Source of the DNA: Allosphingosinicella sp042666435
Lineage (GTDB): Bacteria > Pseudomonadota > Alphaproteobacteria > Sphingomonadales > Sphingomonadaceae
Length of the DNA stretch: 64,000 bases
Reading direction: 5' to 3'
Assembly (NCBI RefSeq): GCF_042666435.1
Contig: NZ_JBHTDC010000002.1
Location: 997,423-1,061,422, forward strand
The notes under the pieces are model-generated. The model was not told the origin of the DNA and made no database searches. It worked only from the letters and a program-made list of their open reading frames with translations. Positions 46,623 through 55,106 of this stretch are shown here, in pieces. Position 1 is the stretch's first letter; the number at the start of each line of letters is the position of its first letter. Position numbers and translations under genes: made by a program.

Positions 46623-47627
46623 ATGAGCATTTTGGTTACCGGCGTCGCGGGCTTCATCGGCTTCCACGTCGCCAACCGCCTGCTGGAGCGAGGCGCGACG
46701 GTCGCCGGCATCGACAATCTCAACGATTATTACAGCGTCGCGCTGAAGCGCGCGCGGCTGGAGGAGCTGCGTCGCCGCCATGGCGAGGCTTTCCGCTTCG
46801 TGGAGGTGGACTTCGCCGACGAGGCAGCCCTCGATCGCGCGACACAAGGGTTGCCGTTCGACTCGGTCGTGCATCTCGGCGCCCAGGCGGGGGTGCGTTA
46901 TTCGATCGAGAACCCGCGCGCTTATGGCCGGTCCAACATCGCCGGCCACCTCAACATGCTGGAAGTAGCCCGCGCGCGCGAGGCACGGCATTTCGTCTAT
47001 GCCTCGTCATCCTCCGTATATGGCGGCAACGAACGCCTTCCGTTCAGGGTCGAGGACCGGGTCGACCATCCGCTCTCGCTCTACGCCGCCACCAAGAAGG
47101 CGGACGAATTGATGAGCGAGACCTACGCCCATCTCTACCGCATGCCCCAGACCGGCCTGCGCTTCTTCACCGTCTATGGGCCGTGGGGGAGGCCGGACAT
47201 GGCGATGTGGCTGTTCACCAAGGCCATTTTGGAAGGGCGCCCGATCGACGTCTATGGCGAAGGCGATATGCGGCGCGACTTCACCTATATCGACGATATC
47301 GCGGCGGGCGTCCTCGCCGCGCTCGACAATCCGCCGCCCGATGATGGCGAGCCCAAGGCCGGCGGCAGCAAGGGGCCGCACCGTCTCTACAATATCGGCA
47401 ACAATAGGAGCGAAGAGCTTCTGCGGATGATCGCGCTGATCGAGGAGGCGTGCGGGCGCAAAGCGGAGAGGAACATCCTGCCCATGCAGCCGGGCGACGT
47501 CCGCGACACTTATGCCGACATCAGCGCCATCCAGCGGGATCTCGGCTTCAGCCCCTCGACGACCATCGACGAGGGCATACCGCGCTTCGTCGCCTGGTAT
47601 CGCGATTATCACGGACTCCCGGACTGA
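46623..47627 (+). CDS. NAD-dependent epimerase, UDP-glucuronate 4-epimerase type
   Basis: An extended short-chain dehydrogenase of 334 residues: the NAD motif GVAGFIGFHVANRLL at residues 7-20, GIDNLNDYYSVALKRARLEEL, the SSSSVYGGN catalytic strand, the SLYAATKKADE YxxxK pair and FFTVYGPWGRPDMA. The NDYYSVALK segment is typical of epimerases acting on UDP-glucuronate for capsule or lipopolysaccharide. It converges on the UDP-sugar dehydrogenase gene; the two stop codons share TGATCA (47625-47630). Confidence 0.9.
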   Translation: MSILVTGVAGFIGFHVANRLLERGATVAGIDNLNDYYSVALKRARLEELRRRHGEAFRFVEVDFADEAALDRATQGLPFDSVVHLGAQAGVRYSIENPRAYGRSNIAGHLNMLEVARAREARHFVYASSSSVYGGNERLPFRVEDRVDHPLSLYAATKKADELMSETYAHLYRMPQTGLRFFTVYGPWGRPDMAMWLFTKAILEGRPIDVYGEGDMRRDFTYIDDIAAGVLAALDNPPPDDGEPKAGGSKGPHRLYNIGNNRSEELLRMIALIEEACGRKAERNILPMQPGDVRDTYADISAIQRDLGFSPSTTIDEGIPRFVAWYRDYHGLPD

Positions 47628-48938
47628 TCAGAGCGACCAGCATTGCAGGCCATCCGGAAGCGCCTGCCCGCGCCAGATGCCGTGCAGATCGGCGATCAGT
47701 CCGTCTTCCTCGACGAGCGCGGCGACCGTCGCCGCGTCCATCCGCCGATAGGAAAGGTGGGGAACCGCCGCCAGCACCACGTCGTAGCGGCGATCGAGCG
47801 CATCCGCATCGAGCGTTAGTCCATATTCCTCCCGCGCGGCGCCGGCGTCGGCGAGCGGATCGTGGAGGGTCACGTCGTGCCCGAGCCAGCGGAGGCGCTT
47901 GACGACATCGACGACCTTGGAATTGCGGAGGTCCGGCACGTCCTCCTTGAAGGTCACGCCCAGAACCAGGACAGACCCGATCCGGCTCTCGCGGCGGCTG
48001 TGCAGTGAATCGGCCACCCAGGTGCCCATGCCGTCGTTGATCGAGCGGCCGGCGAGGATGACGCGGGGCAGATGGCCGAGGCTCTGCGCGCAATGGCTGA
48101 GATAATAAGGATCGACGCCGATGCAGTGGCCGCCGACGAGGCCCGGGCGGAACTTGAGGAAGTTCCATTTGGTCCCGGCCGCCTCCAGCACGTCCAGGGT
48201 CGACAGGCCAAGCTTGGCGAAAATCTGCGTGATCTCGTTCATGAAGGCGATGTTGATGTCGCGCTGGGCGTTCTCGATCACCTTGGCGGCCTCGGCGGTC
48301 TTGATGGATTTCGCCCGGAAGATGCCCGCCTCAGTGACATTCCCGTAGAGCGCGGCGAGCCGCTCCGTCACCGCGTCATTCTCGCCGGCGACGACCTTGA
48401 CGATGCGATCGACGCTATGCTCGCGATCGCCCGGGTTGATCCGCTCCGGCGAATAGCCGAGGAAGAAGTCGACGCCGCGCTTGAGGCCCGAGACGCGCTC
48501 GATCAGCGGCCCGCAAATATCCTCGGTAACGCCCGGATAGACCGTGCTCTCATAGACGATGATCGGCCTCGCCGCCGGATCGAGAAGCCGCGCCAGCGTC
48601 TCGGTCGCGGCGAGCAGGGGGCGAAGATCGGGCCGGCTGCTGCCGTCGACGGGCGTCGGCACCGTGACGATGTAAATGGCGGCCCCCGCGCAGGCGTCGG
48701 CGTCGCTGGTCACTTGGAGTCGCGAAGCCCGGAGGGCGTGTTCGTCGACCTCGCGGGTCCGGTCCTGGCCCCGGCTCAGTTCCGCGATTCGCTCCGCGTC
48801 GATGTCGAAGCCGATGACGGCCGCCGATCGGGCCAGCGCCACCGCGAGCGGAAGCCCGACATAGCCGAGCCCGACCACGACGACCCGGTCTTCGTCGGTC
48901 GAGCGCGCGACGCTGGCATTGGCTTCAGACTGGCTCAT
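47628..48938 (-). CDS. Nucleotide-sugar dehydrogenase (UDP-HexNAc/TviB-WecC-like)
   Basis: Oxidises C6 of a UDP-hexose or UDP-HexNAc to the uronate with NAD in two steps. The 436-residue protein has the NAD motif VVVVGLGYVGLPLAVALAR at about residues 19-37, the VPTPVD segment, a YESTVYPGVTED block, YSPERINPGD, and the catalytic cysteine in GGHCIGVDPYYL. YSPERINPGD and the loop after it fit the WecC/TviB branch rather than UDP-glucose dehydrogenase. It begins with a good ribosome site (GGAGAATCC). Its product could feed the epimerase next door. Confidence 0.9.
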   Translation of the reverse strand: MSQSEANASVARSTDEDRVVVVGLGYVGLPLAVALARSAAVIGFDIDAERIAELSRGQDRTREVDEHALRASRLQVTSDADACAGAAIYIVTVPTPVDGSSRPDLRPLLAATETLARLLDPAARPIIVYESTVYPGVTEDICGPLIERVSGLKRGVDFFLGYSPERINPGDREHSVDRIVKVVAGENDAVTERLAALYGNVTEAGIFRAKSIKTAEAAKVIENAQRDINIAFMNEITQIFAKLGLSTLDVLEAAGTKWNFLKFRPGLVGGHCIGVDPYYLSHCAQSLGHLPRVILAGRSINDGMGTWVADSLHSRRESRIGSVLVLGVTFKEDVPDLRNSKVVDVVKRLRWLGHDVTLHDPLADAGAAREEYGLTLDADALDRRYDVVLAAVPHLSYRRMDAATVAALVEEDGLIADLHGIWRGQALPDGLQCWSL

Positions 48939-49379
48939 GGATTCTCCGGATCAACCGAGGGCTAGCAGGGAATCCTTACCCCGCCGTCAATCACGTCCTC
49001 CAAGGGGCGGCGGCGGGCGGCGCCTCGGCGAGCGATTCTCTGGAACGCCCTTCCCTCGCGGCCGGCCGGCGCGGGTCACCTGTTTCGGTCGAGCCTTGCC
49101 GGCGTGGCCCAGCGAGGAGTCGCGCCGTGTCATCGGCACAGTTCGTGGAGTCCTAGCAAGTCCTTGCGGTTACTTGTTTTTGCCAGCAATCCGCCCCCGT
49201 TCGCCTGCCCCCGGGGCCCGGATCGCAGCGGTTTACGGGTCGTAAACCATCGCCTTCTATGTCCGGAATTCGCCCTGATCTCAGACTGCTATTTCGGGGT
49301 GGACAGGTAGCGCCGCCTCGGATAATTAGAGTGGCGAAACCAAAAAGAAGCAGATTTGAGTACGAAGGGAGAAGCTGAC
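48939..49379. other. Gene-free divergent promoter region (441 bp)
   Basis: No convincing gene. It separates the UDP-sugar dehydrogenase (leftward) from the second small gene (rightward) and must contain both promoters. A perfect small palindrome is present at 49230-49248. Confidence 0.6.
49230..49248. promoter_or_regulatory. Candidate operator palindrome
   Basis: GGTTTACG and CGTAAACC are perfect 8-base inverted arms around GGT. It is about 130 bp upstream of the small gene start. The binding protein is unknown. Confidence 0.4.
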
Positions 49380-49607
49380 GTGGTTTTCAAGGGACTTATC
49401 GCTGCGACCGCCGCAGTTGCATTGGCGGCGGCGCCGGCCGTGGCCGCAGCCAACACCGCCAACCTCGCTCCGGCGACCGAGAGCGTCAGTGGCTCGCAGC
49501 AGATGGGCAGCACTGGCTGGTTCATCGCCGCGCTCGCGCTTCTCGCCGTGATCGGTGGCATCGTTGCCGCGACTGGCGACAGCGACACGCCGGTCAGCCC
49601 GAACTAA
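49380..49607 (+). CDS. Small signal-peptide/one-helix protein, paralogue B
   Basis: Not a named family. The 75-residue product repeats the plan of the gene at 45109: a signal peptide (GLIAATAAVALAAAPAVAAA), a polar linker, a hydrophobic helix (TGWFIAALALLAVIGGIVA) and the tail ATGDSDTPVSPN. The GTG at 49380, with GGGAG 8 bases upstream, gives a normal signal peptide; a TTG at 49356 would add eight polar residues. The two relatives bound the nucleotide-sugar genes and point away from them. Confidence 0.75.
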   Translation: MVFKGLIAATAAVALAAAPAVAAANTANLAPATESVSGSQQMGSTGWFIAALALLAVIGGIVAATGDSDTPVSPN

Positions 49608-49808
49608 GCATCGGGTTATCAGGTACAGGCTTTGGCCGGTGAGGATGCTCCTCGCCGGCCAAATCTGTTTGTGCAATAGGTCGGGGCACGGCGCCGTGAA
49701 CCGGCGGTTTCCCGGGCGCCAGCGACATCGCGGGAATCGCGCCTGAATTCGGCTCGTTGGATCTGCGCGCCCTCGACCCCCCGTCCGGGTTCCGGCACAA
49801 GGGCGCCC

Positions 49809-50855
49809 ATGGCCGGACCGATCACCGCCTTTTTCGCGATTCTTGCCGCCGCCTCGGCGCCGTCGGCCCTTGCATCGGCCGCGGCCGCATCGGGCGCTCC
49901 TGTCGCCGCCGCCCCGCTCCCGGCGGGCGCCTCCTTCGTTCGTGAGCAGGATTATCGGGTCGCCCGCATCGGCTACCGCATAGGCCTTTCGGGGGGGGCT
50001 CACTGCCCTGATCCTTATCCTCTCACCGGCCTGCTCCTTCACCATCTGGCGGAATATTCCCAGTCCGACCGGCCGGCGGCGGCGGAGCATTATTCCCTCG
50101 ATCGCGGCCCGGCCATATTGGCGGTGGTCGAGGAAAGTCCGGCGGCGCGCGCGGGGCTTGCCGCCGGCGACGTCGTGCTGGCCGTCAACGGCCGTCCCCT
50201 TCCGTCGCCGGTGGCGATGGCGCAGGGGCGCGACAATGAAGAAGCCCGGCCGGCGATCGAGGCAACCGAAGCCCAGTTGGAAGCGGAGCTGCGCAGGGGC
50301 CCCGCCGACCTCCGCCTCCTCAGGAATGGTGAGGAGCTGACGCTCAGGCTCGATCCCGTCGACGGCTGTCCGGCGCGCGTCCGGCTCGCCCGCTCAAGCC
50401 AGGTCAACGCGTTCGCCCATAATGGCTATGCGATCATGACCACCGCCCTGCTCGCATTTCTCGAGAGCGACGACGAGCTGGCGGTGGTTCTTGGCCACGA
50501 GATCGCCCACAATATCCTGCGCCACCCGGCAATGCTGGACGCACAGGGCGTTCCCGACGGCATCCTGCGCGGCTTCGGCAGGAATGCGAGCCGGGTCCGC
50601 GCCACCGAAGAAGCGGCCGACCGGCTCGGCATCAGGCTCGCCTGGGCCGCCGGCTACGACGTTTCGGCGGCGATTCCCTATTGGCGCCGTTATTATGCCA
50701 AATATGACACAATGCCTCAGCTGTTCAGGACCCATCCGAGCCTGCGCGCCCGGGAGCGACTCATCGTCGAGGTTCTGACCGAACTCGGTTCGTCGGGTTC
50801 AGACCTTGGTTCGAAGCGACCAGAGCTCGGGGAAGGCGCGCTTCGCAAGCGTTGA
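49809..50855 (+). CDS. Exported M48-family metalloprotease with PDZ-like domain
   Basis: A 348-residue protein. A signal peptide (about residues 1-24) is followed by a PDZ-like region (about 95-180: AVVEESPAARAGLAAGDVVLAVNGRPL, DLRLLRNGEELTLRL). The M48 zinc motif VVLGHEIAHNILRH is at about 226-239, with the third-ligand candidate EEAADRLG near 267. The catalytic domain is small and has no membrane helices, as in the periplasmic BepA/LoiP-type group, but the PDZ lies in front. Its last 57 bp overlap the end of kynA on the other strand. Function could be envelope quality control. Confidence 0.85.
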   Translation: MAGPITAFFAILAAASAPSALASAAAASGAPVAAAPLPAGASFVREQDYRVARIGYRIGLSGGAHCPDPYPLTGLLLHHLAEYSQSDRPAAAEHYSLDRGPAILAVVEESPAARAGLAAGDVVLAVNGRPLPSPVAMAQGRDNEEARPAIEATEAQLEAELRRGPADLRLLRNGEELTLRLDPVDGCPARVRLARSSQVNAFAHNGYAIMTTALLAFLESDDELAVVLGHEIAHNILRHPAMLDAQGVPDGILRGFGRNASRVRATEEAADRLGIRLAWAAGYDVSAAIPYWRRYYAKYDTMPQLFRTHPSLRARERLIVEVLTELGSSGSDLGSKRPELGEGALRKR

Positions 50856-51599
50856 CTGGAGATAGGGCACGCCAGCGGTCCCGCCGGTGCCGCGCTTGAA
50901 GCCGATGATGCGTTCGACGGTGATCACATGCTTGTGCCGCCAGGTCGCCATCGCGTCGTCGACATCGACCAGCTTTTCGGCGAGCTGGTAGAGCGTCCAC
51001 CATTTCGCGGTGTCCCGGTAGACCTCCGTCCAGGCCTCCTCGACCGCCGGGCTCGGCTCGTAAGGCTGGCTCCAGTCCCGATCGAGCACGTGGATCGGCA
51101 GGTCGAACCCGGCCCGGGCCAGCGCCGCATTGGCCTCGTCCCACAGGCTCGGCTGGTGGAGCGCGGCGTGGAGCGCGCCATGCGCTTCCGATCCCTCTTC
51201 CTGGTAGCGAAGATGCGCCAGATCCTTGAGACCGAGCAGGAACTCCACCTGGCGGAACTGGGCCGATTGGAAACCCGAGCTGGTGCCGAGCACGTCGCGG
51301 AAGCTGGTATAGTCGGTGGGCGTCAGCGTCGCGAGCACGTCCCAGCTGAGCGTCATCACCGCCTGGATGCGCGAGACCCGGGACAGGCTCTTGTGAACCT
51401 GGATGAGCGCATCCTCGCGCACCAGGTCGCGGGACAGCTTCAGCTCGTGGATGGTCTGTTTGAGCCAGAGCTCCTTGGCCTGATGAATAACGATGAACAG
51501 CATCTCGTCGTGCAGATCCGAAATCGGATGCTGCGCCGAGAGGATCTTCTCCAGATCAAGATACTGGCCATAGGTCATGGAGGCAGGCGTGTCTGTCAT
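50799..51599 (-). CDS. kynA: Tryptophan 2,3-dioxygenase
   Basis: Haem enzyme that opens the indole ring of L-tryptophan to N-formylkynurenine, the first step of the kynurenine route. The 266-residue protein has MTYGQYLDLEKILSAQHP near the start, HDEMLFIVIHQAKELWLKQ, the SSGFQSAQFRQVEFLLG block and KHVITVERIIGFKRGTGGTAGVPYL at the end, all strongly conserved. I chose the ATG at 51599; the frame continues upstream into the DUF411 gene. No other kynurenine gene is in the window. Confidence 0.95.
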   Translation of the reverse strand: MTDTPASMTYGQYLDLEKILSAQHPISDLHDEMLFIVIHQAKELWLKQTIHELKLSRDLVREDALIQVHKSLSRVSRIQAVMTLSWDVLATLTPTDYTSFRDVLGTSSGFQSAQFRQVEFLLGLKDLAHLRYQEEGSEAHGALHAALHQPSLWDEANAALARAGFDLPIHVLDRDWSQPYEPSPAVEEAWTEVYRDTAKWWTLYQLAEKLVDVDDAMATWRHKHVITVERIIGFKRGTGGTAGVPYLQSTLAKRAFPELWSLRTKV

Positions 51600-51603
51600 C
51601 GGA

Positions 51604-52083
51604 TCAGCCGTGCTCGGACACGGTGACGCGGCGGCCGTCGCGTGAGAATGCGAAGACCTTGTAGGGCTGCTTACGGTCATGGCCGACATCCATACCGGGC
51701 GAACCGGCGGGCATCCCCGGAACCGCCAGCCCATGGATGGTCTTGCTCCCGGTGGCGATCAGCCGCTGGATGTCGGCGACCGGCACATGGCCTTCGACGA
51801 CATAGCCGCCGATCAAAGCGGTATGGCAGGATTGGAGATAGTCCGGCACGCCCTGCGCGCTTTTGACCCGGGCCATATCCGCCACCTCGACGATCGGCAG
51901 CCGGCGGCCGAAGCCCGCCTCCACCCGCTTCGCCCATTCGAGGCAGCAGCCGCAGCCGGGGCTGTGCCACATGACGAAGCCGCCGGTGGGGGGTGCAAGC
52001 GCATAGGCCCGGGAAGCCAGGCCGGCGACGGCCGCCGCGCCGAGCGCGCCCAGAAAGAGACGGCGGTCCACTGCATCGATCAT
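51604..52083 (-). CDS. DUF411 protein with Tat-like signal (probable metal binding)
   Basis: The 159-residue product carries a twin-arginine signal (DRRLFLGALGAAAVAGLA) and the DUF411 core: MWHSPGCGCCLEWAKRV (cysteine cluster CGCC), PDYLQSCHTALIGGYVVEGHVP and GLAVPGMPAGSPGMD. DUF411 proteins are linked with copper resistance; the conserved Cys, His and Met can bind Cu(I). A second ATG at 52095 would add four residues. It lies 16 bp after rsh and 4 bp before kynA on the same strand. Confidence 0.85.
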   Translation of the reverse strand: MIDAVDRRLFLGALGAAAVAGLASRAYALAPPTGGFVMWHSPGCGCCLEWAKRVEAGFGRRLPIVEVADMARVKSAQGVPDYLQSCHTALIGGYVVEGHVPVADIQRLIATGSKTIHGLAVPGMPAGSPGMDVGHDRKQPYKVFAFSRDGRRVTVSEHG

Positions 52084-52099
52084 GGTCCCGTCCATGCCC

Positions 52100-54187
52100 T
52101 CAAAGCCGCTCGGCTGTCGAGACCACATCGGTCGCGCGCAGGGCGGCGAGGATGCGCATCAAATGCTGCACGTCATGCACTTCGACGTCGAGGTGGAACG
52201 TATGGAAGCTGCCGTCGCGGCTGAACTGATTCATGCTGACGATGTTGGCGCCGTGGCCGCCCAATATGCCGGCGATGACGGCGAGAGACCCCGGCTCGTT
52301 CTTGATGACGACGCAGAGCCGCGCGGCGCCGCCATCCGATTCGTCGCCCCAGGCGAGGTCCACCCAATCGGCGTCGACGCCGTCGGCGAGCCGCTCGCAA
52401 TCGATGGTATGGACTTCGATGCCGGCGCCCTCGCGGCGCAGGCCGACGATGCGGTCGCCCGGAATAGGATGGCAGCATTCGGCGAGATCGAAAGCGACGC
52501 CGGGCGTCAGGCCCTTGATCGAGATGGCCTGGCGCTGCGGCGGCGGCTTGACCCCAGCCTTCCCCGCCGAGCCCGGCATCAGCGCCTCCATGACCGCGAC
52601 GTCGTCGACCCGCTTCAGCGCGATCGCCTCCATCAGCGATTCGTCGTCGTGCAAATTGAGCCGCTTCAGCGCCTCGGCCATCGCCTCCCAGCCGAGCGGG
52701 GCGGGCAGGCGCTGGACGATCTCGTCATAGATTTTGCGGCCGAGCGCGATCGTCTCCTCGCGCTCCTTCGATTTGACGAAGCGGCGGATCTTGGCGCGTG
52801 CCTTGCCGGTGACGACGAAGCTCAGCCAGGTCGGCTGGGGATGCTGCGCCTTGGAAACGAGTATCTCGACCTGGTCGCCATTGGTGAGCGGAGTCCTGAG
52901 CGGCATGACGCGGCCGTTGACCTTGGCGCCCACCGTCTGGTCGCCGAGATCGGTGTGCACGGCATAAGCGAAATCGACCGGGGTGGCGCCCTTGGGAAGC
53001 TGGATCAGCTCGCCCTTGGGCGTGAATGCGAAAATCCGGTCCTGGTACATCGCCATGCGGGTATGTTCGAGCAGCTCCTCGGCGCTGCCGGCATGTTCCA
53101 GTATCTCGATCAGGTCGCTGATCCACGGATGCTGCGTGGTCGCCGCGTCCTTGCCTTCCTTATAGGCCCAGTGGGCGGCGAGGCCGTGTTCGGCGCGGGC
53201 GTGCATTTCGCGCGTGCGGATCTGGATCTCGATACGCATCTGCTCGTCATGGATGACCGAGGTGTGGACCGAGCGATAGCCGTTGCGCTTGGGAGTCGAG
53301 ATGAAATCCTTGAAGCGCCCCGGCACCATCGGCCAGCGCTGATGGATGAGCCCCAATGTGCGGTAGCAATCCTCGACAGTGTCGACGATGGCCCGAAACG
53401 CCATCACGTCCGACAATTGCTCGAAGCTGACATGGCGCTCGGCCATCTTGCGCCAGATCGAATAAGGATGCTTCTCGCGTCCCTGAACCTCGGCCTCGAT
53501 GCCGTGCGCCTCGAGATGCGCCTTGATGCCGCGGCCGATCCGCTCGATCAGGTCGCCGCCGCCGCTATGGAGCTGCTCCAGCCGCTTCGAGATCGATTCA
53601 TAAGCGTCGGGCTCGAGTTCGCGAAACGCCAGGGTCTGCATCTCGGTCATGAACTCGTACATGCCGATCCGCTCGGCGAGCGGGGCATAGATGTCCATCG
53701 TCTCGCGGGCGATGCGCCGGCGCTTCTCCTCATTCCTGATGAAGTGGAGCGTGCGCATATTGTGGAGCCGGTCGGCCAGCTTCACCAGCAGGACGCGTAT
53801 GTCCCCCGACATGGCGAGCAGGAACTTGCGGAGGTTCTCGGCGGCCCGCTGGCTCTCGCTCTGCGCCTCGATGCGCGACAATTTGGTGACGCCGTCGACC
53901 AGACGCGCGACATTCTTGCCGAACAGCCTTTCGACCTCTTCCGGCGTCGCGACCGTATCCTCGATCGTGTCGTGCAGGATCGCGGTGACGATCGTCTCGT
54001 CGTCCAGGCGGAGGTCAGTGAGGATGCCCGCCACCTCGATCGGATGGCTGTAATAAGGGTCGCCCGACGCGCGCTTCTGGCCGCCATGCGCCTTCATCGA
54101 GAAGACGTAGGCGCGGTTGATCAGCGCCTCGTCGGCGTCCGGGTCGTAGGCCCGGACCTTGTCCAGAAGTTCATATTGGCGAAGCAC
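52100..54187 (-). CDS. Bifunctional (p)ppGpp synthetase/hydrolase (Rsh)
   Basis: The single RelA/SpoT homologue of an alphaproteobacterium, which makes and degrades the stringent-response alarmone. The 695-residue protein has an HD hydrolase domain (YYSHPIEVAGIL, ILHDTIEDT, KLADRLHNMRTL), a synthetase domain (KRNGYRSVHTSV, EIQIRTREMHARAEHGLAAHWAYKEG), a TGS domain (KGATPVDFAYAVHTDLG) and a C-terminal ACT domain (VVIKNEPGSLAVIAGILG). The GTG at 54187 begins the common LRQYELLDKVRAYDP; a TTG at 54223 would add 12 residues. Both enzyme sites look intact. Confidence 0.92.
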   Translation of the reverse strand: MLRQYELLDKVRAYDPDADEALINRAYVFSMKAHGGQKRASGDPYYSHPIEVAGILTDLRLDDETIVTAILHDTIEDTVATPEEVERLFGKNVARLVDGVTKLSRIEAQSESQRAAENLRKFLLAMSGDIRVLLVKLADRLHNMRTLHFIRNEEKRRRIARETMDIYAPLAERIGMYEFMTEMQTLAFRELEPDAYESISKRLEQLHSGGGDLIERIGRGIKAHLEAHGIEAEVQGREKHPYSIWRKMAERHVSFEQLSDVMAFRAIVDTVEDCYRTLGLIHQRWPMVPGRFKDFISTPKRNGYRSVHTSVIHDEQMRIEIQIRTREMHARAEHGLAAHWAYKEGKDAATTQHPWISDLIEILEHAGSAEELLEHTRMAMYQDRIFAFTPKGELIQLPKGATPVDFAYAVHTDLGDQTVGAKVNGRVMPLRTPLTNGDQVEILVSKAQHPQPTWLSFVVTGKARAKIRRFVKSKEREETIALGRKIYDEIVQRLPAPLGWEAMAEALKRLNLHDDESLMEAIALKRVDDVAVMEALMPGSAGKAGVKPPPQRQAISIKGLTPGVAFDLAECCHPIPGDRIVGLRREGAGIEVHTIDCERLADGVDADWVDLAWGDESDGGAARLCVVIKNEPGSLAVIAGILGGHGANIVSMNQFSRDGSFHTFHLDVEVHDVQHLMRILAALRATDVVSTAERL

Positions 54188-54207
54188 CGGACCAACATGG
54201 GGTCCGG
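54187..54207 (-). promoter_or_regulatory. Hairpin over the rsh start codon
   Basis: CCGGACC and GGTCCGG form a 7-bp stem around a 7-base loop directly before, and including the first base of, the GTG start. No ribosome site is seen in single-stranded form, so the hairpin may limit translation. Confidence 0.45.
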
Positions 54208-54235
54208 TACCGCCCTGTTGCAATGCAAAAAGGCC

Positions 54236-54523
54236 TTAGTCGGCGCGGGCGTTGCACTTTTCGAGTTGCGCGGCGTCGAGCGGCTCGCCGCCGGCGCTGA
54301 AGCTACGTAGCGCGCCGACCTTCCCGGCCAGGACGGCGCAGACGATCGCCGGGCGGCTGTTGCTCTTGCCGGCCGCGCAACCGGCTTCGCCGCAGGTCCA
54401 GATTGTGTCGCGCAGCACGATTTTGCTCTCGGCCGGCTTGGCGACCGGTTCGGCCTGATAATGGGCGGCAGCGACGCCCGGAGCGGCGAGCAGGATGGAG
54501 GCGAGGACGGCGGCGCGGAACAT
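54236..54523 (-). CDS. Small exported CC_3452-like protein
   Basis: A 95-residue secreted protein: signal peptide MFRAAVLASILLAAPGVAAA, then IVLRDTIWTCGEAGCAAGKSNSRPAIVCAVLAGKVGALRSFSAGGEPLDAAQLEKCN. The W-T-C..C..SRP..C...G.. pattern with paired cysteines matches what I recall of the CC_3452 family of sphingomonads and caulobacters; the role is unknown. The ATG at 54523 follows GGGGAAGACTCAC; a TTG at 54538 is weaker. Two disulfides are likely in the periplasm. Confidence 0.8.
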   Translation of the reverse strand: MFRAAVLASILLAAPGVAAAHYQAEPVAKPAESKIVLRDTIWTCGEAGCAAGKSNSRPAIVCAVLAGKVGALRSFSAGGEPLDAAQLEKCNARAD

Positions 54524-54644
54524 GTGAGTCTTCCCCAAGATTAGGTTTCCAATCGCAACTCATATCGAGGCCAGTTTCGATCCGCAACTTGTTTTCGCGT
54601 CGGGATGACAAGGGTGAAAAAAGGCGTAGATTGAACCCGCTGCC

Positions 54645-55106
54645 ATGCACAATGATGACCACAAAGCCCTGCTCACCGAATGCGCATTGCCCGCGGCGCT
54701 GGAGGCCGTGGGCGAGCGCTGGTCGTTCCTGATCCTGCGCGGCGTGTTCAACGGCCTCCACCATTTCGAGGAATTCCAGTCGACCCTGGGCATCGCGCGC
54801 AACATCCTGTCGAACCGGCTCGGCCGGCTGGTAGAGAACGAGATTTTGGAGCGCGAGCCCGATCCCGCCGACCGCCGCAAGGTCGCATACCGGCTGACGC
54901 CGAAGGGACGCGAGCTTCTGCCGGTGCTGATCGCGCTCAGGCAATGGGGCGAGCGCTGGGTTTCGGGCGTGCCGAGCAACCCGGTGCTGGTCGACCGCGA
55001 CAGCCGCCGGCCGGTGGCGCAGATCGCCGTGCGGGCGGCGGACGGGCGGTCGCTGTCCCTCAGCGAACTGGAGTGGATGGACCGGTCGGAGCTTCGCGCC
55101 GATTAG
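54645..55106 (+). CDS. HxlR-type winged-helix regulator
   Basis: A 153-residue transcription regulator: CALPAALEAVGERWSFLILRGVFNGLHHFEEFQ, then LGIARNILSNRLGRLVENEILERE and YRLTPKGRELLPVL form the winged helix with the conserved N-terminal Cys. No extra domain follows. It is divergent from the CC_3452-like gene across a 121-bp gap containing two CGCAACT direct repeats, a possible operator. Its last 47 bp overlap ogt on the other strand. Confidence 0.88.
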   Translation: MHNDDHKALLTECALPAALEAVGERWSFLILRGVFNGLHHFEEFQSTLGIARNILSNRLGRLVENEILEREPDPADRRKVAYRLTPKGRELLPVLIALRQWGERWVSGVPSNPVLVDRDSRRPVAQIAVRAADGRSLSLSELEWMDRSELRAD

